A DNA stretch of 27,086 nt from a virus: positions 1-27,086 of the IMG/VR virus record IMGVR_UViG_3300035698_003366; one strand, written 5' to 3'. The notes beneath the pieces are model-generated. The model ran no database searches. It was not told where the DNA came from and was given only the letters and a program-made list of their open reading frames with translations. Of this stretch, positions 9,607 through 17,662 are shown piece by piece. The position numbers and the translations under genes were made by a program. Each line of letters begins with the position of its first letter. Within the stretch, counting starts at the first letter, position 1.

Positions 9607-10065
9607 AGTGGTGGTGGATATAGTCAAGGTTATTATAATCCTAAATATAAATCAAAGTATGTTGGGAAAGGTAAACCATTTTATCGCTCCTCGTGGGAAT
9701 CTCGTGTGATGTATTGGTGCGACCATAATAAAAATATACTTGAATGGAGCGTTGAATCGATAGCAATACCATATCTATTTGAAATTGACAAAAAAGTCCA
9801 TAGATATTATCCAGATGTGATCGCTAAAATGCAAACAAAAGATGGGATTAGAACATTTATAATAGAAATTAAACCATTCAAACAGACAACACCACCAGAT
9901 AAACCAAAGAATAAAAATAAAAAAAGAGAAGAAAGATACAGATACGAAATGATAAGATGGATAAAGAATTCTAATAAATGGACTGCCACCATTCAATATT
10001 GTAAAAAATATGGATATGAATTCAAAATTATAACTGAAAAACATTTATGGAAAGGAAGAAGATAA
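9601..10065 (+). CDS. 4: Head completion nuclease, gp4-like
   Basis: A 154-aa protein (T4 gp4 is 150) that acts on packaged heads before tail joining. It has a TnsA/PD-(D/E)xK-type nuclease pattern: E33 in SSWESRVMYW, D72 in YYPDV, and E89-x-K91 in FIIEIKPF. The N-terminus, rich in Gly, Tyr and Lys (SGGGYSQGYYNPKYKSKY), is usual for the family. It is a late-type structural gene set between replication genes. A TATAAATA box matching the T4 late promoter core lies only a few bases before the ATG, and no clear Shine-Dalgarno is seen. The ribonucleotide reductase gene starts 1 base after its stop. Confidence 0.88.
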   Translation: MKSGGGYSQGYYNPKYKSKYVGKGKPFYRSSWESRVMYWCDHNKNILEWSVESIAIPYLFEIDKKVHRYYPDVIAKMQTKDGIRTFIIEIKPFKQTTPPDKPKNKNKKREERYRYEMIRWIKNSNKWTATIQYCKKYGYEFKIITEKHLWKGRR

Positions 10066-10066
10066 A

Positions 10067-13048
10067 ATGCAAGAAAACTTTTTTAGAACTACAATTGCAT
10101 ATAACAATTGGGAAAATAAATATCAATACAAAAATGAAACACCATTAGGAACATTCCAAAGAATTGCAAGAGAATTAGCTTCAAATGAAAAGAACCCGGA
10201 AAAATGGTATGATGTGTTTTTAAACACAATGATTAGATTTGACAAAGAGGGAAATCCCATTGGAATCAAATGCTCACCTGGTGGTAGAATAACAACTAAC
10301 ATTGGAACAGATTACCATAACGCAACCTTGATGAATTGTTTCATTAATGGACCTGTTCAAAATGCTAAGATATCATACATCAGAAAAAATGAACACTTTG
10401 AAAATAAAATTGAAATAAAAACTAAAGATACACCTGATGACCTTGTTAATATATTCTTGACAATACTGGAACAAGCAAAGACTCTTGCTTCTGAAGGTGG
10501 TTATGGATTAAACTTTGATTTCATACGTCCACGAGGCTCTATAATCAAAGGTACTGGTATTAGACATCCAGGTGTAATCGCTTACATGGAAGTCTGGGAT
10601 AAGGTCGCAAGCTGTATTGTCAATGGTGATAACGATGGATACCTTGACACATTGAAAGACCATACAACTAAAGAAGAACGTCTCAATTTCTTTGGTATCG
10701 TTGACAAAGAAACACGCAAAGGTGCAATGATGGGATGTCTCTCTATTGATCATCCTGATATTGAAGAATTCATTCGCGCAAAACAAGAATCTGGTAAGTT
10801 GACAAAATTCAATATGAGTGTTGCTGTAACAGATACATTCATGGTAGCTGTAGAAAAGAATGAAATGTGGGAATTAGTATGGGAAGGCAAAGTAGTAAAA
10901 AGAGTCAAGGCAAGACATCTCTATGACCTTATCATGAAATCTACATACCACCGTGCAGAACCCGGAATCCTTTTTGTTGACAACATGAATAAGAACAACC
11001 CTATATCATATCTTGGTGAATGCAACGCAACCAATCCATGTTTTTCAAAAGATATGTATTTATTTACAAAAGATGGTTGTCAAACATTTGAATATTATAA
11101 TAAACAAAACACACAATTGACATTATTACAAGATGGTCGTGTCGTTCTTCTTGATAATGAAAAAGAAATATTTGATCATCATGGGATTGAAACTGCCAAT
11201 TATATTGAATCAACATCTCCGGTTGAATTAACACAAGAGAATGTCGAAACATTAAAAATAACACTAAAATCCCATTTTATGCCTATAGTCGCAACACAAA
11301 ACCATAGATTTTTTACAGTTGATGGAGCAAAAAAGGCTAAAGATTTATTTGTAGGTGATAAAATATTATACACATTACAAGATTATCCAGAATTTATAAA
11401 TGATGAATTGGATGATTTGGCATTTTTATTAGGATTGATTGATGGTGATGGTTGTGTTGTAAACCAAATCAGTAATAAATATCTTGTGTGTATTGATTTG
11501 TGGGGTAATGATGTTGATAATATGCAAAATAAAATTATTAATATTATTGATACTTTATATAATAAATACGGAAAAAGTATATCTGAACACCAAAATAGAA
11601 AAATATCACCATATTATATAACAAAATATAAAAATAAAATACGTATTGGATCGTCATTTATTTATAGATTACTTGAATATGAATTTGGTTGGGAAAAAAG
11701 AAAAAAACACATACCAAATATATTTTTTGAAAACTCAAGAAAAAATAAATATGCCAAAAATTACATTGCTGGTTTATTTTTTGCTGATGGGCATGTAACT
11801 AAGCATAAACCATCAATCAGAATATCACAATCAGATGAATCATATTTAAAACAAATTGGTGTGTTGTTATCATCTATAGGTATTAAATCATCAATATTAA
11901 AAAGACGTGGTGCTGGAAAAAGAAAACTCCCGGATGGTGTTGGTGGTTATAAATATCACAATTGTAAATCGGATTATGAATTGGTTATGTATATGTCGGA
12001 ATTCAAATATTTTTATAATATAGTATCAGATATGTTTAAAAACCACAAAACTGATAGAATGGAATTAAATTTAAATACCAAGTCTAAAAGAAAAAATTAC
12101 ATTGTTGTTAAAAATATAGAAAAAGATGAAATTCAAAACGTTTACTGTATCAAAGAACCACAAAATAAAAATATTGTTGTTAATGGGTGTTCTGTTGCTC
12201 GGTGTGGTGAGATACCGGGCAATCCTGTGATGTCAACAGTATGTCTTCTTGGTTCTATTAACTTGACACAATATATTGAAATTTGTGATGGTGTTCCCTG
12301 TTTTAATTGGGAAATGTATAAAACTGACATTATGATGTTTTCAAGAATGCTTGACAGTGTCTGTGATCTTACAGAACTTCCTCTTCCATCGTATGCATGG
12401 GCTGTAAAGAATCTTAGACAGTTTGGTATGGGTGTAAATGGATTAGGTTCTGCATTGATTATGTTGGGTATTAAATACAATTCACCTGAAGCTGTTGAGT
12501 TTACAAAAAGAATAAAAGAATTAAAAGAAAATATCACAATGCAAACATCTGCATTACTTGCAAAAGAAAAGGGCGCTTTTCCTTTATTCAATTATGATGA
12601 GTTATCTAAAACTGAATATTTCAAATCAGAAAGATTAAATCCACAAACAAAAGAAATAATCAAAACATATGGTTTACGTAATGCTAAGACATCCACTAAT
12701 CCCCCTTTGGGAAATTGCGTTTCTCATAATACAATTATTCATACTGATAATGGAAATAAATCTTTAAAGGTGTTATTTGAAGAAAATTCTATTGATTATA
12801 AAAAATATGAAAATCAGTGGTTTGTTCCAATATCAAATTCTCAGGTATTAACACACACAAATAACTTTAAATATATAACAGGTTTGTTTGTTAAAGGAAA
12901 AACTAAAGGATTAGAAATCAAAACTGAAAGTGATATGATTATTGGTAAAAAAGACCACAAAATATTAGTTAAAATTGATGATGATAATGCAGAGTGGAAA
13001 TGTCTACATGAAGTGATGATTGGAGATATAATTTTATCAAATAAATAA
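10067..13048 (+). CDS. nrdJ: Class II ribonucleotide reductase, part 1 (two intein pieces)
   Basis: Encodes the N-terminal and central parts of an adenosylcobalamin-type ribonucleotide reductase, which makes deoxynucleotides. Class II features are GGRITTNIGT, ASEGGYGLNFDFIRPRGS, RKGAMMGCLSIDHPDIEEF and the catalytic NPCGEI motif (Asn, thiyl Cys, Glu). A 388-aa intein (residues 325-712) interrupts it exactly before the catalytic Cys. The C-terminal 110 residues are the N-half of a second, split intein that starts at Cys884. The host protein is completed by the gene at 13095. Without both splicing events the active site is not assembled. AAGGAAG precedes the ATG. Only Part 1 plus Part 2 without inteins has the length of a normal class II enzyme. 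Confidence 0.93.
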   Translation: MQENFFRTTIAYNNWENKYQYKNETPLGTFQRIARELASNEKNPEKWYDVFLNTMIRFDKEGNPIGIKCSPGGRITTNIGTDYHNATLMNCFINGPVQNAKISYIRKNEHFENKIEIKTKDTPDDLVNIFLTILEQAKTLASEGGYGLNFDFIRPRGSIIKGTGIRHPGVIAYMEVWDKVASCIVNGDNDGYLDTLKDHTTKEERLNFFGIVDKETRKGAMMGCLSIDHPDIEEFIRAKQESGKLTKFNMSVAVTDTFMVAVEKNEMWELVWEGKVVKRVKARHLYDLIMKSTYHRAEPGILFVDNMNKNNPISYLGECNATNPCFSKDMYLFTKDGCQTFEYYNKQNTQLTLLQDGRVVLLDNEKEIFDHHGIETANYIESTSPVELTQENVETLKITLKSHFMPIVATQNHRFFTVDGAKKAKDLFVGDKILYTLQDYPEFINDELDDLAFLLGLIDGDGCVVNQISNKYLVCIDLWGNDVDNMQNKIINIIDTLYNKYGKSISEHQNRKISPYYITKYKNKIRIGSSFIYRLLEYEFGWEKRKKHIPNIFFENSRKNKYAKNYIAGLFFADGHVTKHKPSIRISQSDESYLKQIGVLLSSIGIKSSILKRRGAGKRKLPDGVGGYKYHNCKSDYELVMYMSEFKYFYNIVSDMFKNHKTDRMELNLNTKSKRKNYIVVKNIEKDEIQNVYCIKEPQNKNIVVNGCSVARCGEIPGNPVMSTVCLLGSINLTQYIEICDGVPCFNWEMYKTDIMMFSRMLDSVCDLTELPLPSYAWAVKNLRQFGMGVNGLGSALIMLGIKYNSPEAVEFTKRIKELKENITMQTSALLAKEKGAFPLFNYDELSKTEYFKSERLNPQTKEIIKTYGLRNAKTSTNPPLGNCVSHNTIIHTDNGNKSLKVLFEENSIDYKKYENQWFVPISNSQVLTHTNNFKYITGLFVKGKTKGLEIKTESDMIIGKKDHKILVKIDDDNAEWKCLHEVMIGDIILSNK
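11039..12202 (+). other. Intein 1: LAGLIDADG intein with abnormal C-terminus
   Basis: In-frame 388-codon intein at NP|C of the NPCGEI motif. It starts with Cys (CFSKDMYLFTKDG, block A). Block B has TQNHRFFTVDG and VGDKIL. Two LAGLIDADG motifs are present (LLGLIDGDG near 11430 and IAGLFFADG near 11767), so it encodes a homing endonuclease. Block F is present (VYCIKEPQNKNIVVNG). The last residues are CSVAR before the extein Cys, where a functional intein should end in His-Asn. The Asn needed for C-terminal cleavage is therefore missing. Confidence 0.9.
12716..13045 (+). other. Split intein 2, N-terminal half (IntN)
   Basis: 110 codons starting with Cys (CVSHNTIIHTDNGNKSL, block A) directly after the extein sequence TSTNPPLGN. 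Block B is seen as KKDHKILVKID, followed by LHEVMIGDIIL. The reading frame then stops (TAA 13046-13048). There is no endonuclease domain. The partner half is at 13095-13226. Confidence 0.92.
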
Positions 13049-13094
13049 ACAAGATATTGTAAATAAATGTGTTGATTTTTTAAAGGGGATATAA

Positions 13095-13226
13095 ATGAAA
13101 ATAAATATAAATGATTATAAATGTGAACCCGTTGTTGGTATAAATATTGTTGACGATTTTATGTTGGATATTGAAGTTGCAGATGACCACTCATATATTG
13201 TTAATAATGGTATAATATCTCATAAT
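13095..13226 (+). other. Split intein 2, C-terminal half (IntC)
   Basis: 44 codons: a short basic/acidic lead, then block F (VVDDFMLDIEVADDHSYIV is the recognisable pattern, with small differences) and block G NNGIISHN, followed by extein Ser as the +1 nucleophile. All catalytic positions expected of a working C-intein are present. Confidence 0.93.
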
Positions 13227-14291
13227 TCTTCTGTTGTTTGTGATAATGTAAGTAATGGTATTGAGCCAGTATTTGATTTAGAATCCACACGCAAAGTTAT
13301 CTGTCCATTTCCTGAAGGATTGAATTCAGAAAATGTAAAAGAAATACTCAAAGAAAAAAAGAAAAAAGATTTTACATATTGGGAAGGTGAATATGGAAGT
13401 ACGAAATATTATTACGAACCTCATAATAGAGGTCTCTGTGAGGTATACACTCTTCGTGATTATGGTTATCAGTGGATTCTTGACAATTTCCCTGAAAATA
13501 AAAAAGCTGATTTCTTGGTTACTACATCTGATTTAGATATCCAAGACCATCTTAACATTCAGGAAGTTGTACAATTCTATTGTAATCAATCTGTAAGTAA
13601 AACAATAAATCTTCCAAATAAATATTCATTTGAAAAATTCAAAGAACTTTATGTTGAAGCATGGAAACGTGGATTGATTGGCGTTACTACTTATCGCACA
13701 GGGTCAATGGAAGCAGTTATGGAAAAACTTGAGAATGCTGATGAGAAGAATGAAATTATAAAGAAGGGTGTTAAATTACCAGACACATTTGTAAATGGCC
13801 CAACAAAAACTATCAAACGTGAAGGTATGAAATTCTATATTCATTTTAGTTTTCTTCCTGAAGATATAGAAATGAAATACCCAATTGCTATGTGGATAAA
13901 TACAAACAATAAAACTGACGTGAGAGTATCAACAAAGGCATGTAAGAAACTTAGTAAACTTGCAGTTGACTGTGGTTTATCATTGAAAATTGTTGAAGAT
14001 ACGTGGGATAAATGTCTTGGTGATAGTGCTTCGAATAGACTTGCGAGAATGGTTAGTTTGTGTCTAAGACACAACATCCCATGTCAAGATATTCTTGTTG
14101 CGTTGAGAGATATCAATGGTGACAATGTTAGTACATTGTTGACCGCAGTTAGAAAATTTATTGGAGAAACCATCGACAATGGTACACAAATCGTTGGTGT
14201 GCAATGTCCAGAATGTCAAAGCGATAGCCTTGAAATGCAATCTGGATGTTTCGTATGTAAAGATTGTGGTCATTCAGGATGTGGTGCTTAA
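13095..14291 (+). CDS. nrdJ: Class II ribonucleotide reductase, part 2 (IntC + C-terminal extein)
   Basis: Separate cistron with its own ribosome site (AAAGGGGATATAAATG), 46 bases after the stop of part 1. It has 398 aa. The first 44 residues are the C-half of a split intein, ending in the canonical His-Asn before Ser. The extein continues SSVVCDNVSNGIEPVF, which joins the upstream TSTNPPLGN to rebuild the substrate phosphate-binding loop of ribonucleotide reductase. The extein C-terminus carries the class II redox-Cys/zinc-ribbon region (CPECQSDSL...GCFVCKDCGHSGCG). Protein trans-splicing with the product of 10067-13048 should give the full enzyme. The extein supply (dNTPs) fits thyX, dut and the dNMP kinase nearby. 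Confidence 0.93.
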   Translation: MKININDYKCEPVVGINIVDDFMLDIEVADDHSYIVNNGIISHNSSVVCDNVSNGIEPVFDLESTRKVICPFPEGLNSENVKEILKEKKKKDFTYWEGEYGSTKYYYEPHNRGLCEVYTLRDYGYQWILDNFPENKKADFLVTTSDLDIQDHLNIQEVVQFYCNQSVSKTINLPNKYSFEKFKELYVEAWKRGLIGVTTYRTGSMEAVMEKLENADEKNEIIKKGVKLPDTFVNGPTKTIKREGMKFYIHFSFLPEDIEMKYPIAMWINTNNKTDVRVSTKACKKLSKLAVDCGLSLKIVEDTWDKCLGDSASNRLARMVSLCLRHNIPCQDILVALRDINGDNVSTLLTAVRKFIGETIDNGTQIVGVQCPECQSDSLEMQSGCFVCKDCGHSGCGA

Positions 14292-14350
14292 TATGAAAAA
14301 GAATGTTTGGATGAAGAAAAATTTATTAATTAACGTAAGGAGTTTTTAAA

Positions 14351-15100
14351 ATGTATAAGTTTATTAAAACAAAAGATGAAACAAATCAATATGATTTTAC
14401 CGATGTGGTAATTCAAACAAAACACAATGAAGTAACACTCGAAGAGTTGTGTACGATGTTCAAATCATTTTTACAAGCATGTAATTTTTCGATTGATTCA
14501 AGTGATACTATTGATTTGGTTACGTCAGATGAATATTGTGATGAAAAGAACACCGAAGAAATTGAATTGGATTTGACAGATGCTCAATTCAATACACTTG
14601 CTGTTATGGCACATGAACAAAACATAACGTTCAATGAATTGGTGAATAATGTTTTAAGAGATATGGTTGGAATGATGGAATCTGAAGAAGAGTTTTCTTC
14701 TTTTGTTGACAAATTAAAAGAACAAGATGAACCCATCTCTAACCTTGAACAAAATTGTGATGGGGTTATTGATGAAGATGCTGAAAATGAATTTGATTCT
14801 GTTGTTACAAAATTAAAAGAATATGAAAAAGAACATATTGATTGTGAACAATTAAATTTATTTGACCAACCGGAACAGGTTGACAAAAAAGTATACGAAA
14901 AACAATTCAACACTTCTCCTGATTCAGTAGAAAAAGATGACACAATTATTGACCAATCGGATTCAGTAGAAATGGGTGTTGTAGTAAATAACCCAAAATC
15001 TAAAACATGGGAAAATGTAGTTAAAGCTAAAGTTGTTATAGACCAAGTAAAATCACAAAAAGATATTAGTGATAATTCAGAAGATACACCAAGACCATAA
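14351..15100 (+). CDS. Acidic protein with possible RHH-like segment, unknown
   Basis: A 249-aa protein that I do not recognise. It is strongly acidic throughout. Residues about 75-107 (ELDLTDAQFNTLAVMAHEQN followed by ITFNELVNNVLRDMV) have the strand-helix-helix look of ribbon-helix-helix or Arc-like phage proteins. The remainder is low in complexity, with D/E/S/V-rich repeats (two copies of a D-S-V-E element near the C-terminus) and is probably disordered. AAGGAG precedes the ATG. The next tiny gene overlaps its stop (TAATG), so translation is probably coupled. No enzyme motif is visible. Confidence 0.8.
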   Translation: MYKFIKTKDETNQYDFTDVVIQTKHNEVTLEELCTMFKSFLQACNFSIDSSDTIDLVTSDEYCDEKNTEEIELDLTDAQFNTLAVMAHEQNITFNELVNNVLRDMVGMMESEEEFSSFVDKLKEQDEPISNLEQNCDGVIDEDAENEFDSVVTKLKEYEKEHIDCEQLNLFDQPEQVDKKVYEKQFNTSPDSVEKDDTIIDQSDSVEMGVVVNNPKSKTWENVVKAKVVIDQVKSQKDISDNSEDTPRP

Positions 15101-15198
15101 TGGAAGAAAAAATTTACACAGGAACAGTAACGGTTAGAGATGGTGTAGTTCAAGATGATTATACACTAATCGCAATTGATATTTATCCAAAGGAATAA
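15100..15198 (+). CDS. Hypothetical 32-aa protein
   Basis: Short open frame MEEKIYTGTVTVRDGVVQDD..., starting on the stop of the upstream gene (TAATG). Its beta-strand-like pattern, coupling and tight fit between genes support it being translated. Function unknown. Confidence 0.5.
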   Translation: MEEKIYTGTVTVRDGVVQDDYTLIAIDIYPKE

Positions 15199-15200
15199 TT

Positions 15201-15574
15201 ATGAGTGAACAAATTAAATATATGGACATTAAAGAATTCAGAGAGAGGGATATTTACAAGAGTTAAATAGAACTTTTCTTCACCCATTGGGATTAGCGTT
15301 ACAAATTAATATTGACGAAATAGGAAAAGAGTCATTGGGTGGTGTTTGGGATTACAGAAAAGATGGTGAAGGTATTCATTATAATTTAATTGAATCTAAC
15401 AAAGACCGTCAAAAAGAATTTTTTAAGAAAGCGCAAAATATTAAAGAAGAATTAGATGTGCGTATTCCCAAGCGTCAAACTTTATTGGGTTATATTATTG
15501 AACCCATCCCTATTGATGAAGAAGAAATGAAAAAATTAGGAATTGTAAATGAAAAGAACACTACGACTGAATAA
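15201..15574 (+). pseudogene. HPLGLAL-type small phage protein, frameshifted
   Basis: The gene starts at ATG 15201 (MSEQIKYMDIKEFRERD...) and stops at 15264-15266. The next frame continues the same protein as GYLQELNRTFLHPLGLALQI, GGVWDYRKDGEG and LGYIIEPIPI to 15574. This is a common short phage family of unknown function with an EFRERGYLQE...HPLGLAL core (I believe DUF7415; number not checked). One base is missing in the run AGAGAGAGGG at 15240-15249. The rest looks intact, so the change is recent, a sequencing error, or a site of programmed frameshifting. Confidence 0.75.
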
Positions 15575-15746
15575 AAAAGATGGAACATATGTTGATTTAA
15601 ATATTGTCAAGGCAACTGCCATCAAAAGCGGTGTTGGTATATTCCATCTTGATAAAGTTAATAACGGTTATAGATTGATAGTGTCAGAAGACATTATCGA
15701 TGATATGACAGAATTTAATAATCTAACAATGATTAGAGAGGATTGA
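15549..15746 (+). CDS. Hypothetical 65-aa protein
   Basis: Small protein overlapping the end of the HPLGLAL-type gene by 26 bases, stopping (TGA) 1 base before thyX. Sequence pattern LRLNKKDGTYVDLNIVKATA and YRLIVSEDIIDDM suggests a compact alpha/beta fold. No motif is recognised. No strong Shine-Dalgarno is seen, and coupling to the upstream frame is likely. Confidence 0.6.
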   Translation: MKRTLRLNKKDGTYVDLNIVKATAIKSGVGIFHLDKVNNGYRLIVSEDIIDDMTEFNNLTMIRED

Positions 15747-15747
15747 A

Positions 15748-16530
15748 ATGAAAATGTTTAAGAATGAGGGTAAATTTGAAGTGCTCTCAAAGACAGATGA
15801 TGTAATCTGGCAAATAGCATCGGCTGCACGTATATGTTATAAATCATTTGATAAACAAACACCAGAAAATGATTTGAAACTTGTAGCAAATTTACTGAAT
15901 CGTAATCATTATGCAATGATTGAGTTTGCTGATATGACAGTTAAATTTACACAGGTATCTCGTGGTGTGACTCATGAGCTTGTGCGTCATCGCTTGGCAT
16001 CATTTGCTCAAGAATCAACAAGGTATGTAAATGAATCTGATTTGCATGTTGTTGTTCCACCTCATAAGGATGAAGATGATTGTGTGATAAATAAAAATAG
16101 TGAGATTGGATTTATAGAACATTCAATAACAAATCATTTTGAATTTGTTGAATTGGCATACCGTGAACTATTAAAAGCTGGATACAAACCTGAAGATGCA
16201 CGTCAAGTACTTCCTATTGCAACAGAAGCACCTATTGTAATAAAAGCAAATCTCAGAGAATGGAGGCAAATTTTCAAAATGAGATGTGATGTGTTTGCAC
16301 ATTGGGAAATTCGTGCGGTGATGCTTGACTTACTCAAGCAATGCCAAAAGGACATCCCGTTGATATTTGATGACTACCATTTCTTCACAACAGAAAGTGG
16401 TCAGGAATATGCAAGACCTGTTATGCCAACAAATGTATTGAAAGATGAAATCAACCATTTACTTATGGCAAGACCTGAAGAAAAAGAAAATATATTGAAA
16501 GTTTGTAAGAAGATATATAAATATAAGTAG
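15748..16530 (+). CDS. thyX: Flavin-dependent thymidylate synthase ThyX
   Basis: Makes dTMP from dUMP using FAD and methylene-tetrahydrofolate. It has 260 aa, typical for ThyX. The signature RHR-x7-S is present at residues 80-90 (RHRLASFAQES, then TR). The segment ARQVLPIATEAPIVIKANLREWRQ contains the conserved substrate-binding region, and the following FKMRCDVFAHWEIRAV is also family-typical. It pairs with the dUTPase downstream, which supplies dUMP. GAGAGGATTGAA precedes the start. A second Met two codons in is an equally possible start. The stop is TAG, followed by a weak terminator. Confidence 0.95.
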   Translation: MKMFKNEGKFEVLSKTDDVIWQIASAARICYKSFDKQTPENDLKLVANLLNRNHYAMIEFADMTVKFTQVSRGVTHELVRHRLASFAQESTRYVNESDLHVVVPPHKDEDDCVINKNSEIGFIEHSITNHFEFVELAYRELLKAGYKPEDARQVLPIATEAPIVIKANLREWRQIFKMRCDVFAHWEIRAVMLDLLKQCQKDIPLIFDDYHFFTTESGQEYARPVMPTNVLKDEINHLLMARPEEKENILKVCKKIYKYK

Positions 16531-16542
16531 AGTGTGTGGGAC

Positions 16543-16563
16543 AGAGGATCGCTTCCTTTTTCT
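16543..16563 (+). terminator. Weak terminator after thyX
   Basis: Stem AGAGGA/TCCTTT (one G-U pair) with loop TCGCT, followed by TTTCTT. Only six base pairs, so tentative. Confidence 0.4.
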
Positions 16564-16625
16564 TGCCTAATCAAGAATCACCTATCACTCCTCACTTAAA
16601 TTTATATCTATTAGGGGGTCTTCTT

Positions 16626-17169
16626 ATGTCAAGATGTATAATAACTCAAGATTTCATTAAAAAAAGCAAAAGCCGTTCATGGTAATAAATACGATTATTC
16701 TAAAATTGATTATAATAATATTAGTGATAAAGTAATAATCACATGTAATAAGCATGATCATAAATTTAAACAATCACCAAATAACCATCTAAGAGGTAAA
16801 GGTTGTCCAAAATGCAATACATCAAAATATGAAGAATATATTAAAAAATTTTTAATATATAATAATATTAATTTTATTTCAGAAAAAACATTTGATGATT
16901 GTAAAAATATACTATTGTTACCATTTGATTTTTATTTACCAAACTATAATACATGTATTGAATTCGATGGATAACATCATTTTAAACCTATAAATTGGTC
17001 TGGTAAATTAAATGATGAACAATTAAAAGAACAGTTTAGACGATGTAAAGAAAATGATAAAATAAAAACTGACTATTGTAAACAAAATAATATCACATTA
17101 ATTAGAATATCTTATAAAGATAATGTTGAACAAAAACTTAAGGAGTTTTTAAATGAAAATCAAGTTTAA
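16626..17169 (+). pseudogene. Vsr/EDxHD-type homing endonuclease, broken
   Basis: After AGGGGGT and an ATG at 16626 the frame breaks in an A7 run (16659-16665). In the next frame the protein reads KKAKAVHGNKYDYSKIDY, GKGCPKCNTSKYEEYIKKFL, LLPFDFYLPNYNTCIEFDG, stop (TAA 16972-16974), HHFKPINWSG, then LIRISYKDNVEQKLKEFLNE to 17169. This is the repeat-plus-Vsr-like nuclease layout of the free-standing EDxHD homing endonucleases. The nonsense codon lies inside the active-site segment IEFDGxHHF, and there is one frameshift, so it is inactive as written. Its end overlaps the dut start by 17 bases. The 95 bases before it hold the weak terminator and nothing else recognised. Confidence 0.8.
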
Positions 17170-17662
17170 AAAAATGAACGAAAAAGCGATTTTGCCATCA
17201 TATGCAAAAGATGGTGATGCTGGATTAGATTTGTATCCAATAGAAGGTCCAGTATTAACAGAGAACTACATTGAATATGATTTTGGGATATCAGTTGAAA
17301 TACCAGAGGGATTTGCTGGTTTTTTATTTCCAAGGAGTTCGATTTCAAAAACAGATTTAGAATTGTGTAATTCTGTTGGGATTATTGATTGTGGATATAG
17401 GGGTTCTATAAAAGCACGTTTCAATTACAATCAATTCACACTTGATTTTTTGCAGACATTCAATATTGCTGTTGATGGTGCAACACACAATCAACGTGAA
17501 GAACTTATAAAACAATATATGAGTTCTTTATCACACTTCAAAGAAGGTGCAGCAATACTACAGATGGTCATCATGCCTGTTCCAAAAATTGAACCAGAAT
17601 GGTCTGATGAGTTGTCAGACACATCAAGGGGATCTGGTGGATTTGGAAGTACAGACAAATAA
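17153..17662 (+). CDS. dut: dUTP diphosphatase (dUTPase)
   Basis: Hydrolyses dUTP to dUMP and pyrophosphate, keeping uracil out of DNA and feeding ThyX. It has 169 aa, a little longer than the usual trimeric enzyme because of an insertion before motif IV. Motif I is DAGLDLY (about 23-29), motif II PRSS, motif III GIIDCGYRGSIKARF with the catalytic Asp, and C-terminal motif V RGSGGFGST. AAGGAG precedes the ATG at 17153 and lies inside the end of the broken endonuclease gene. The last four codons take part in an RNA hairpin with the 3' region. Confidence 0.94.
   Translation: MKIKFKKMNEKAILPSYAKDGDAGLDLYPIEGPVLTENYIEYDFGISVEIPEGFAGFLFPRSSISKTDLELCNSVGIIDCGYRGSIKARFNYNQFTLDFLQTFNIAVDGATHNQREELIKQYMSSLSHFKEGAAILQMVIMPVPKIEPEWSDELSDTSRGSGGFGSTDK

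Noticed and set aside
11039-12202. Alternative intein end at another Asn
   Set aside because: The extein motif NPCGEI fixes the border, and the nearby Asn in VVNG is followed by Gly, not Cys, Ser or Thr.
14161-14349. 62-aa frame over the end of nrdJ
   Set aside because: Overlaps the conserved RNR zinc-ribbon coding sequence; no ribosome site or family.
16972-16974. TAA recoded as sense in the Vsr-like gene
   Set aside because: TAA, TAG and TGA all end genes throughout the window, and the same gene also has a frameshift.
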